Shown here in pieces: positions 24,952-34,200 of a stretch of DNA of 43,475 bases (position 1 is the stretch's first letter; each line of letters begins with the position of its first letter). The position numbers were made by a program, and so were the translations under genes. Under the pieces are notes generated by a model. The model had not been told where the DNA came from, made no database searches, and saw nothing but the letters and a program-made list of their open reading frames with translations. The stretch comes from Siphonobacter aquaeclarae (GTDB lineage Bacteria; Bacteroidota; Bacteroidia; Cytophagales; Spirosomataceae): assembly GCF_900103285.1 (NCBI RefSeq), contig NZ_FNGS01000014.1, positions 1 through 43,475 on the forward strand. The letters run 5' to 3'.

Positions 24952-25512
24952 ATGAAGCTGTACATCAAATACATGGTCAGCTTACGTTGTAAGATGATCG
25001 TCAAGGAAGAGCTGAGGAAACTGGGTCTGCAGGCCGTGAGTATCGATTTGGGGATGGCTGAAGTACCGGAGCAGATACCTGACGAAGTACTGCGCCAACT
25101 GGCCCGGAATCTCCTGAACTCAGGCCTGGAGCTGCTCGACGACAAAAAGACCATTCTGATTGAGCGAGTTAAAAACCTGATCGTTGAAACCATTCATCAC
25201 AGCAACGAATTACCAAGCGTCAATTTTTCCGATTTTATCGCCGAAAAACTGGGATATGACTATACGTATCTTTCCAATCTGTTTTCAACGGTAAAAGGAA
25301 TCACGATTCAACAGTTTATTATCATTCACAAAATCGAGCGAGTGAAAGAATTATTGCTTTATGACGAGCTGAATATCAGCGAAATTTCCTACAAACTTGG
25401 TTACAGCAGCGTAGCTCATCTTTCCAATCAATTCAAGAAAATTACGGGACTGACTCCTTCTTACTTTAAGAAAATAAAAAAAATGAGAACCGTCAATCTT
25501 GAGAATATGTGA
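24952..25512 (+). CDS. AraC-family helix-turn-helix transcriptional regulator
   Basis: A 186-residue regulator without the usual large sensory domain. The first 75 residues include VSIDLGMAEVPEQIPDEVLR, a short element common in Bacteroidota regulators of this size. The AraC-type double helix-turn-helix follows at about 85-180: SDFIAEKLGYDYTYLSNLFS, TIQQFIIIHKIERVKELLL, and the second helix ISEISYKLGYSSVAHLSNQF, ending KITGLTPSYFKK. MIVKEELRKLG at residue 15 is an alternative start (base 24994). It lies beside small secreted and lysine-rich proteins and may control that cluster. A hairpin terminator follows about 240 bases later. Confidence 0.88.
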   Translation: MKLYIKYMVSLRCKMIVKEELRKLGLQAVSIDLGMAEVPEQIPDEVLRQLARNLLNSGLELLDDKKTILIERVKNLIVETIHHSNELPSVNFSDFIAEKLGYDYTYLSNLFSTVKGITIQQFIIIHKIERVKELLLYDELNISEISYKLGYSSVAHLSNQFKKITGLTPSYFKKIKKMRTVNLENM

Positions 25513-25748
25513 TATGTGTAAATGCAATCTATCCGAATGTAAATTTTTTTGTTGAATATTCCCCAACTTGCACAGCTCAAAATAGAGAGGTTGACCATCA
25601 TGAAATCAGACCACTCCTGAAACGGGAAATTCAATGGGTAATAGATGCTCATTTTTATCATTCTTGTATGACGCTCAAAACGACAACCAATAATACATAA
25701 GTCATCAACTTTCAATTCATTATTTTATCTGTCCATTTCGAGTTCAGT

Positions 25749-25777
25749 AAGGTATCAGGTTTTCTACCTGATACTTT
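25749..25777 (+). terminator. Probable terminator of the AraC-type gene
   Basis: AAGGTATCAGG and CCTGATACTTT form an 11-bp stem with one G/T pair and a 7-base loop, followed by ATTTAG. It is 236 bases after the AraC-type stop with no other gene between. Confidence 0.6.
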
Positions 25778-26246
25778 ATTTAGTAATTGTCTATTTTCAT
25801 TTCGGAAATATTTCTTATATCGTAGAAAACTCGGAACTCGAAAAATCGAAGATATTTATCATAGTTGATAATTCTGGGATACATTCCCAATTCGGTTGTT
25901 ATCAAGACAATACTTCGAAAAAACCACAGGAAATGTAAGTGTCGTTTCATTCAACTGAGGAGAAGCTCTAACAGAAAAACTTCTCCTTTTGATACATTCA
26001 TACAGGTTATTGAAGGTTCGAAGGAATACAAACGACGAATGAGCTTCGATGAAAAAGACACCTACTTTGACACTTTTTCAACCTGCTATCATGCGCACCG
26101 GAACGAATTATGGGGTAATCCGCTCTTTGCGAGCAGACAGGAAGCGATCAGCTCCTCTGTTCTCTTCCAGTCTTCCTCTTAATGGGGCGATACACCTCTA
26201 TCGTTCTCATTTTTAACGAACTAAGAATCAGTCTCACTAAAAACTA
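25778..26246. other. Intergenic region with two further hairpins
   Basis: A plus-strand frame at 25865-26182 (105 aa) has no recognised domain and contains a second terminator-like hairpin (AGGAGAAG / CTTCTCCT, 25958-25987, then TTT), so I do not call it a gene. A nested dyad at 25865-25905 (TTGATAA / TTATCAA around TGGGA / TCCCA) may be regulatory. Confidence 0.4.
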
Positions 26247-26441
26247 ATGAAAAAGGGTATCGCCGACCACCAACACAACTACCAGGAAGGCCAAGTGGTG
26301 TATGCACTTGAACATCCCGAAATCGCACTCATTATCCGAAGATACATTGATCGGATTTATTACTGTCAATTTCAAAAAGATCCCGTTCAAAAAGACGTCG
26401 TTTATTTTGGGAACGAGTTATTTTCTTTAGACGATGAATAG
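26247..26441 (+). CDS. Small conserved-looking hypothetical protein (64 aa)
   Basis: A 64-residue soluble protein. The middle reads EGQVVYALEHPEIALIIRRY and is followed by IDRIYYCQF, a tight beta-sheet pattern, then VVYFGNELF. It looks like a small folded domain and not chance, and proteins of this form occur in related Cytophagales. There is no signal peptide. It is followed after 35 bases by a lysine-rich 38-residue gene and then a GH130 gene, all on the plus strand, suggesting one transcription unit. The function is unknown. Confidence 0.65.
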   Translation: MKKGIADHQHNYQEGQVVYALEHPEIALIIRRYIDRIYYCQFQKDPVQKDVVYFGNELFSLDDE

Positions 26442-26476
26442 TTTTTTATCATTCTTTTCACTTCTTATTTAAAAAC

Positions 26477-26593
26477 ATGGACACAGGAAAAAATTCTCAG
26501 AAGAAAAACGTCAAGAAACAGGCGGAGAAAACACTGAAAGAAAAAAGAGCAGATAAGAAATCAAAAAAAGAAGATAAGAAGAGAGAGAGCTAG
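26477..26593 (+). CDS. Very small lysine-rich protein (38 aa)
   Basis: The frame ATG 26477 to TAG 26591 encodes 38 residues, nearly half of them lysine or arginine (MDTGKNSQKKNVKKQ..., ...KKSKKEDKKRES). It begins 35 bases after the preceding small gene and ends 41 bases before the GH130 gene. The composition suggests a nucleic-acid- or ribosome-binding or disordered protein. Length and position argue for a real gene. The role is unknown. Confidence 0.55.
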   Translation: MDTGKNSQKKNVKKQAEKTLKEKRADKKSKKEDKKRES

Positions 26594-26634
26594 TATTTAT
26601 TCCGACAATTTCCATCCTTCTTTCCATATGTTTC

Positions 26635-28128
26635 ATGCCCCTTCGCATAATTCGCAAGAAAGTTGCCTTTAAACCTGACGCCAGTCGCGTAATTGCCTAT
26701 TTTTTCTTTGCCGACAGGGAAAGAGGCACACAGGTCATCGGGCAGATCCTGGCCCTGACAGATCGACAACAACGAGAGCTACTCAGCGATGTATTAAGAA
26801 AGTACACCAAAAGGCATCGAAACATTCTCAAAATATTCGAACGTCATTTCCACAAATTGCTGGACAATATCGATCCGTCTTCTCATCCTTTCACGCATCT
26901 GGCATTTTTCCAGAAAATATTAATCGGCTCGTATTTTACGAAGGAGTATTCCATTGAATCCGCTGCTTTTTTTAATCCCTCTGTTGTAGAAGCCCCTTAT
27001 CAGTACGGGTTAAAAACCGACCAAAAGAGGCTTATCCTCAGTTTCAGAGCTACCGGAGAAGGCCACATTTCGTCCATTGTCTTTCGGTCTGCTGTTATTA
27101 ATCAACAGGGGAAGCTGAGTGTAGAGCCGGCAGGGCGGTTGCTCGACACGCCGGATCATGTGCAAAAGCACCTTTATCGGAAGGATTCATTTCTGGAGAA
27201 ACTATCCGAGATGCAGAGTTTTGAAAACAAGGCATTTGATCGCATTCATGCCAAACTTCCCTCGTCCTTTACCTATGAAGAATTAAAGCGATATGTCAGA
27301 GAAACGGAGTCAGAGATCGACATGACGCCTGAGTGTCAGACTTCCCTGCAGGAAACCATGTGGCTGGCATCCTCTCATTACGAGATTGACTTTTCCCTCG
27401 ACACGGATATTTCGGAGCGCGTTATTTTTCCGATTGCAGACATAGAAGTGAAAGGTATCGAGGATGCCCGGTTTGTCCGGTTTGTTGACGACAACGGGGA
27501 GATTGTTTATTTCGCCACCTATACGGCTTACGACGGTGTCTCGATCCTTCCCCGTCTGCTGAGAACCACCGATTTTTACCATTTTACCTTCCTGCCGATT
27601 TATGGGGAAATAGCCAGAAACAAAGGGATGGCGCTTTTCCCCCGTAAAATCAATGGAAAATACGCCATGCTCTGCCGGATTGACGGAGTAAATAATTTCA
27701 TCGCCTTTTCAGAAAATGTCAACATCTGGAGAAGCGCGACGATGATCCAATCCCCTAAATACCCGTGGGAGTTTGTTCAGATCGGAAATTGCGGATCTCC
27801 CCTGGAAACCCACGCCGGGTGGCTGGTTATCACACACGGCGTGGGCCCTATGCGGGAGTATGTTCTGAGTGCCTCTCTGTTTCAGCTGGAGCACCCTGAA
27901 CAGGAAATAGGACGGATGAAACTTCCCTTGCTGGCTTCGAACAAGAAGGAACGGGAAGGCGCAGTCCCGAACGTGGTTTACTCCTGCGGAGCTATTATTC
28001 ACCTTACCAAACTGATCATTCCCTATGCCATGTCCGATTATGCTTCTACTTATGCCATTATGGATCTGGAAGAGTTATTATCGGAATTGATTGCTTCACA
28101 TGCGGACCTGTTATCGCCAGCGGCGTAG
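26635..28128 (+). CDS. GH130-family glycoside phosphorylase/hydrolase
   Basis: A 497-residue enzyme of glycoside hydrolase family 130, whose members act on beta-mannosides, mostly as phosphorylases. The N-terminal 150 residues are a family-unusual helical extension. The five-bladed propeller follows with the recognisable positions KGIEDARFVRF (about 278), GMALFPRKINGKYAMLCRID (about 340), NCGSPLETHAGWLVITHGVG and EGAVPNVVYSCGAI (about 440). There is no signal peptide, so it is cytoplasmic. It ends one base before the end of the convergent glycosyltransferase gene. The pair probably handles one glycan, possibly a beta-mannan-type oligosaccharide. Whether it is a phosphorylase or a hydrolase cannot be decided from the sequence alone. 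Confidence 0.85.
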   Translation: MPLRIIRKKVAFKPDASRVIAYFFFADRERGTQVIGQILALTDRQQRELLSDVLRKYTKRHRNILKIFERHFHKLLDNIDPSSHPFTHLAFFQKILIGSYFTKEYSIESAAFFNPSVVEAPYQYGLKTDQKRLILSFRATGEGHISSIVFRSAVINQQGKLSVEPAGRLLDTPDHVQKHLYRKDSFLEKLSEMQSFENKAFDRIHAKLPSSFTYEELKRYVRETESEIDMTPECQTSLQETMWLASSHYEIDFSLDTDISERVIFPIADIEVKGIEDARFVRFVDDNGEIVYFATYTAYDGVSILPRLLRTTDFYHFTFLPIYGEIARNKGMALFPRKINGKYAMLCRIDGVNNFIAFSENVNIWRSATMIQSPKYPWEFVQIGNCGSPLETHAGWLVITHGVGPMREYVLSASLFQLEHPEQEIGRMKLPLLASNKKEREGAVPNVVYSCGAIIHLTKLIIPYAMSDYASTYAIMDLEELLSELIASHADLLSPAA

Positions 28129-30471
28129 CTACAGACTGGCGATACCGTTTGGATGTATGGACTCCTCTATTCCGTCGCGTCCGCCGGACAAGATCGTTTC
28201 CAACGTTCCTTCCGTTCTGTTTTGATATTCTTCAATAACGAGCCGGGCCATCAGGCAACTCACCGTTGATTCGGCCCCCTGATTCAAATTCACCTGCGTT
28301 TCCTCAAGACCATCATAGCACCCGCCGGTGCAAGGGTTATAAATGATCTGATTCAGGCGATTTTTACCCAAAAACCAGGCAAAGGCTTCGTTCATCCGCA
28401 TAAAATAACGCTCTTCGGCAAATGTCTCTCCAAACAGGGATAGGGCTAAGATGGTATAAGCGACGTCAATGGGCTGCTCACCAAAACCCGTCACCTCTTC
28501 TCCTTTCTTCAACCACTGCTGATTGGGAATGACGTTGATTCCCTCCCCTCCGAAGGTGCGACCAAGTAAAAAATCGAAGGATTCTATGGCAATCTGCCGG
28601 TAGCTCTCCCTGCCGGTCTGAAGGTAGGCACAAAGCATGGCCTCGGGCAAAACGCTGTTTCCGTACGTCAGGTAACTTTCGTACCATGACCACTTTGTTT
28701 CTGCTTCATGCAAATACATTCTTTCCATTCTTTGAGCGAGTAATTCAAGCATTTCCTCATACTCCTCCGAATGATTTTCAGTGAGGAAATGGTAAAACCC
28801 CTTGATGGCAAATGCCATTGCACGGGTCGAATGGACATCTGTCCAATAGCTGGCAGCCTTTCGGAAGATTTTGTCGGCGCGGCCTGAATAGACCTGAGGA
28901 AGAATTCCGTGTCTCGACAATAGAAATCCGAGCGCCCATAACGCGCGGCCGTTGGCATCATCCAGATTGCATTCGTCGTTCTGAGAGGTGAATACCCCTG
29001 CTTCATCCACATAATTTAGAAAGCTCCCGTCATCTTGCTGGCAGGTCTCCATAAAATTCAGATACACGCCAAGCAGTGGTAAGTCGGTGTCGTCACCAGT
29101 CAATTCATAGTGCATGCAAATAGCAATCAGCGCCCGGGCATTGTCATCCAGCGTATAGCCTGTACTTAAGTCAGGTTTGTTGGCTTTTGAAAATTGTATC
29201 ATGCCGGACTCCGTCGTCAGGTACCGAAGGTGATGAAGCTCAATCGGCGGCAGATCAAACTTCAGCCTGGGAACAGATTTCAGGGTTTTCGCAAATAGCC
29301 TTGCATAGGCAATTGCTACATTTTCCCAGGCTGTCGGCACCATTTTCTGAAGGGCTCTCAGACCTATTGAGATCCTTGCTTCTTTACGAGCCAAAAGCGG
29401 AATGGCTTCTCCCGCCAGTTGAACCGGATCCCGGAACGCCGAAATCACGCCTGCCTCCTGGCTGAGAACTTCCAGTGCGTGTGGAATAGGTGTCGAAATA
29501 ATCGCACATCCGCAACTCATGGCGTAGGAAAACGTGCCGCTTACGGACTGACCGGGGTCCAATGATGTAAACAGGTAAATATCTGTTAACTGCAGGTATT
29601 CCAGCAGTACCGGAAGCGACAGATAGGCATTAATAAAGCGAACGTACTCTCCAATACCGAGGACTCTGACCATTTCCCGGAGCTCTTCCCGGTACTTCTC
29701 CCCGTTTTCAAGCACGACTCCGGGATGCGTTTTGCCGATGACGAGGAAACAGACCTCAGGATGAACACGGATGATCGCCGGCAAGGCCTGCAGGGTTGTT
29801 TCAATCCCCTTGCCCGGTCCGAGCAGGCCAAACGTCGACAGTACCTTCTTTCCCCTCAATCCATATTTTTGTTTCAATGAATCCGGATTCCGGTGCCTGA
29901 CAAGGTGGGTTCCATGCGGAATGATCTCTACTTTTTCCGGTTCGATGCCATACACATCAGCCAGGAGCTGGGCAGAATGATGGGTCATGACGACTACCCA
30001 ATCCGACAGCATGGCCATTTTTCGGACCTGTGCGGCTATGCGTACATCCGGATCAGCTAATATGGTATGAAAAACGAGGATAACCGGCTTGGAAATCAAC
30101 TCAAGCAAGGTGATAAAATCAGACTCCCCTGACGGCAGGAAAAACCCAAATTCATGCTGAACCACCACAAGCTCAATATGGGGATCCGCGTTGATCGCCC
30201 GGGCAATACTAGAGTATTGCCCTGATTTTGAAGTGTTTAATCTAAACTTTACTTCCGCAGGGTACCCGGACAACGGCAAATTCGTTTCGAGTGCACCTAT
30301 TTTAAGTGAAAAGGCCCGGCTGAATTTCCGCTCAATTGCTTTGAGCAAATCCTGGGAAAAAGTAGCGATACCACATTCGCGCGGCGGATAGGAGGAAAGA
30401 ATCAGGACCTCGGGCCGGGAATCGGTGGAAAGCTCGGATGATTGCCAAAATGGAGACGAGACTTCATGCAT
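28129..30471 (-). CDS. GT4-type glycosyltransferase with a C-terminal alpha/alpha-barrel domain
   Basis: A 780-residue protein with two parts. Residues 20-405 form a GT-B glycosyltransferase: an N-terminal domain opening LILSSYPPRECGIATFS and a donor-binding half with VLSTFGLLGPGKGIETTL, then FTSLDPGQSVSGTFSYAMSCGCAIIST, where the glycine-serine loop and the expected acidic residue occur. Residues 430-780 are helical, with repeats typical of an (alpha/alpha) barrel (GYTLDDNARALIAICMHY, ECNLDDANGRALWALGFL, MAFAIKGFYHFL), a second domain often fused to such enzymes. The open frame begins 43 codons earlier, but the ATG at 30471 (MHEVSSPF) is the better start. It converges exactly on the GH130 gene with no spacer. 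Confidence 0.85.
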   Translation of the reverse strand: MHEVSSPFWQSSELSTDSRPEVLILSSYPPRECGIATFSQDLLKAIERKFSRAFSLKIGALETNLPLSGYPAEVKFRLNTSKSGQYSSIARAINADPHIELVVVQHEFGFFLPSGESDFITLLELISKPVILVFHTILADPDVRIAAQVRKMAMLSDWVVVMTHHSAQLLADVYGIEPEKVEIIPHGTHLVRHRNPDSLKQKYGLRGKKVLSTFGLLGPGKGIETTLQALPAIIRVHPEVCFLVIGKTHPGVVLENGEKYREELREMVRVLGIGEYVRFINAYLSLPVLLEYLQLTDIYLFTSLDPGQSVSGTFSYAMSCGCAIISTPIPHALEVLSQEAGVISAFRDPVQLAGEAIPLLARKEARISIGLRALQKMVPTAWENVAIAYARLFAKTLKSVPRLKFDLPPIELHHLRYLTTESGMIQFSKANKPDLSTGYTLDDNARALIAICMHYELTGDDTDLPLLGVYLNFMETCQQDDGSFLNYVDEAGVFTSQNDECNLDDANGRALWALGFLLSRHGILPQVYSGRADKIFRKAASYWTDVHSTRAMAFAIKGFYHFLTENHSEEYEEMLELLAQRMERMYLHEAETKWSWYESYLTYGNSVLPEAMLCAYLQTGRESYRQIAIESFDFLLGRTFGGEGINVIPNQQWLKKGEEVTGFGEQPIDVAYTILALSLFGETFAEERYFMRMNEAFAWFLGKNRLNQIIYNPCTGGCYDGLEETQVNLNQGAESTVSCLMARLVIEEYQNRTEGTLETILSGGRDGIEESIHPNGIASL

Positions 30472-31092
30472 AGCGGGTGGATAGAACGAAGTTCTGTTGA
30501 AGATAAAAAAGACTGACGCACCTGGCCGGCCATTGTTGAAAGCGTCGGCGGTCGTTCCTGTGGTTTGACGGGGATAGGAAAGCATCCTCCAGGAACACAC
30601 GAAGAAGCACCACCGCCTGAGCCGACGATACGTGACACACAGAAAATACTAGCTGATTCTGATATTCCTAAATGCCGCCGGGAAGAGGCCGGCATTATCG
30701 TTTGAAGTTTCCTTCTCCTACGAGAAGATTCATCTGCACAAACCCATCTGTTCTGCGGGAAAGCCCCTGCGGGGTGACTGGTACTATTGGACGGAGATTA
30801 TCCGTTCATCAACGCCTTCAGCATAGCATAAAGATACCTCCTTTTACTGTAGATCCGCTGAATGGCCTCGTTTTAATTACATACAGACTAAATGATCGTT
30901 TTGGCGGCTGGGATTTTCAACCATTTTCGGTGTCCGGTCAGGTAGCGGGAGCCGTAATTCCGACCCAAATCGTCCTATTGTTTTATTTCAACCTCGTTCC
31001 CTCTTGTTCAGGCGCACGAGGAAACCGTTGACAGGGTAAGCAAATGATCGAGCGGAATTTTCAAAGCAGGAAAGGGACCGAATTAGGCCAAA
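30472..31092. other. Intergenic region upstream of the glycosyltransferase
   Basis: No supported gene. A plus-strand frame at 30672-31031 (119 aa) has no recognised domain, and a minus-strand frame at 30988-31176 runs through the strong hairpin at 31093 and is spurious. The glycosyltransferase promoter should lie in the first 200 bases. Confidence 0.4.
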
Positions 31093-31121
31093 AAAAAGAG
31101 CCCTAAAATAGGGCTCTTTTT
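31093..31121. terminator. Strong symmetric terminator
   Basis: AAAAAGAGCCCTA and TAGGGCTCTTTTT form a perfect 13-bp stem with a 3-base loop. The A/T tracts make it work on either strand. It lies 127 bases after the stop of the large surface-protein gene and very likely ends its transcript. Confidence 0.9.
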
Positions 31122-31247
31122 CAACAAACCTTTCAACTGAATCTACTTCAGTAACCGCACCTGTATGCGTATTCAATTGCGTGGGTTGGAAAAAGACCGA
31201 TATGCTGGAACTCTTCTTCCGAACGAGCAGCTCCGGTTATCACTTAA

Positions 31248-34200
31248 TTATTTGTTGATAACCAGCTTGCCACTGAACTCCTGCCCCTCTTCTGTTTCTC
31301 CTTTAAGCAGATAAAATCCACCCGGCAGGTTTCCAACAAGCAGTTTTTCGCCGGAAAGGATATTCGAGAAAACACCGACTACCTCACCCCTGCCATCATA
31401 AATAGTCACTTTTTTCAATCGTTTCTGACCGGTGAACTGCACCGATTCCGCAGCCGGATTGGGGTAAAAACGAATAAGCTCCCGGCAATCGGTTACGAAC
31501 GAAAGAATACGGCTAAGGCTCGCTGTTCCGTCTAGATCCACCATTCTCAGACGGTAATACGCCGTTCCGTTCGTTTGAGCCGGCCGGAATGTGTATCGGC
31601 TGTTGCTACCGGCGGCGGCAACGCGCCCTGCAACCTCAAAGGCCTCCCCGTTTGGACTGTAAAGAATTTCGTAATGGCTGAAGCTCTTTTCTTCCGCGAC
31701 GGTCCAAAAGAGTTCGACTGCACATTGATTGCTTCTTCCGGTGAAGCTTATAAGCGTAACAGGAAGCGGAGTATTGGAATGGATCCCCGCATCTACATCC
31801 GGTAAATACTGATTGTAGCTTAGAGTCACTGATCTGGAGCGACCGGTATTCACATTTACATCACTGTCAACACCGCTTCCGGCACCGTTGCTCCCCGCGT
31901 CAGCTCCCTGCATGGTAAAGACATATCCTCCCGGAAGATTTGTGAAGCCCACTTCGTAGGTGTAAAGTTGACCAAACGGATCGTACGCGTCGAGATTATC
32001 AAAGAGGTAATTTCCATTCTGATCCGTGACGGTCTGCGTCAGTAGCACACCGTTCCGGTATAGTGTAACGGATACCCCCGAAACCCCGGGTTCACCGGCG
32101 TCCTGAGTACCATCCCGATCTGTGTCGTCCCAAACACGATCACCCAGCGACGATTTCTGACATTGATTTACGGTCAAAGTGGCGAAACTGCTCTCCTGTC
32201 TTACACCGCAGGATGTGGTCGTCACGACAATCCTGAATCGCACTCCGTTGAGCGTGGTGTTGTCACTAATGTGAAGAGTCAGCGTGTGGGCCCCGCTGTA
32301 CAACCCGCCGTCGGAAATATCTTCCCAGGCTGTGGCAGAACTGTTAAGCTTTTGCCATTGATACTGGTAGCTGAACCCGTCTGAAACGCTTGCAGTAAAC
32401 GTAACGGGGCTGTTCGGGCAGCCCGCGACACTTTCCGGCCCGGCGGTGATGTAGTTCCCATCCAGGTAGTCTACTGTTACCGTTCCTGACGATTGAGAAG
32501 AACATCCCGTTGCCTGATCTGTCACTGACAACGTGTAGGTCCGGGTTGAATTCGCTGCTACTGTCGGAGCCAGAATATACGGGTTGCTGAGGTCAGTGGC
32601 CGGACTCCAGGAGTAGCTGTAATTGCCTGATGTCGGCGAAATCGAAGCCGCCAACGTTAGAGGCGTCGCCAGACAGGCGGCCACATTCGGAACGCTGACA
32701 ACGGGAGCGGACGTCGGAAGCACCGTTACGCGGTACTCACCGGATGCCACGCATCCGGTCGCAATGCTGGTTACCTTGCGAACATACGAATACAAACCAG
32801 GGGTTGACAGCGTAATCTGCGGGTTACTTTCGAAGGGGCTGCTGAGCCCCGTTGACGGAACCCATTCATAATTATACCCCGGCGCCGCGACCGTACCAAT
32901 CACACCTGTTCCACCGAGGCACACTGTAGCGGAGCCAGACGCGGCCGTGACAGGAGCAGCTACGGTGATGGTCACCTGATCCGCATTTGTGCATCCGTTG
33001 ACCGTCTGCGTTGCGGTGAAGGTATATGTTCCGGCAGGCGCAGTCCCATTGCCGTTGAACGTGACGACGGGGCCGCTCAGACTGCTTAAATAGGTCGTCC
33101 CGGGACCGCTCCATGTTGCAGAAGCATCGTTACCGGGGCTTCCCAATTGCGTAGAAGAACCGTAGCAGATAGTTCGGTCTGATCCGGCGTTTGGCGCTGA
33201 AGAGGGAATTACTTTTACGTGTGCCGATCCCACGCAGCCATTGGTATACGTGACGGTCAACGTGTATTCAGTCGGCACAGTGACCGTTGTCGTAGGATTC
33301 GCCAATGTCGCGTTATTCAAACCCGTTGCAGGAGTCCAGGAATAGGAAGATACACCGGTCGTCGGCGCACCACTCCCAATCGCAACCGGACCGGCCGACG
33401 GGCAGTAAACAATGTCAGGCCCCAGATTAATACCCGGATTAAATGCACTTACTGTAACCTGGTCTATTGCAGTTGCCGAACAACTTCCGGGGAATGTAGC
33501 CGTTACGGTGTACGTCACGGAAGATCCGGCACCCCCAACCGTCGCCAACGGCTGAGCAATCGCAGGGTTGTCAAGGCCAGTCGCAGGAGACCAGCTGTAG
33601 GTCACCCCCGGGAGAGCCGGAGAGCCTATCCGGACACTCGATCCGGGGCAGGCATCCGTAATATCCGCCGCGTTTGTAATGGTGGGACTGTTCGTCACCG
33701 TGACAGTCGAATTGGCTGTCGCAGTACATCCGGAAGGATTGGTCACGGTAACCGAGAAGGTTGTGTTGGTTGTCACCAATACTTCCGGTTGCGCTGAAGA
33801 AGGTCCGGTGCCATTTTGCCACGCGGCAACGGCGGGCGTCCAACTGTAGCTCCACCTGCCGCTGCTGGGATCAGGCGCTCCCAGCTTAATGAGTGCATTT
33901 TCGCAAACGATCCAGTTGTCCTGCGGAGCCACGACGGTTTCCAGGGAAACATTTACTGAACCTGTCGTGAAACACCCGAACGGGTTTCCAGGGTTGGTAT
34001 CTTCTACCTTTACCTGATAGACACCTGCTGTTTCAGCAGCTACGGTAAGCGAAGGTGAAGACGAGGAACTGGCAAACCCTCCCGGTCCCGTCCATGAATA
34101 GACGTACCCGCTGACTGTGGGTGAGCCGATTGTTACGGTGGTTCCGGCACACGCCGCCACGTCGGGAGCGGAAAATACCGGATAGCTCGCAGCCGGTGGA

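Noticed and set aside
25865-26182. 105-aa plus-strand frame
   Set aside because: It contains a terminator-like hairpin and shows no recognisable domain.
30672-31031. 119-aa plus-strand frame in the gap before the glycosyltransferase
   Set aside because: Low-complexity reading with no motif. It lies where the glycosyltransferase promoter is expected.
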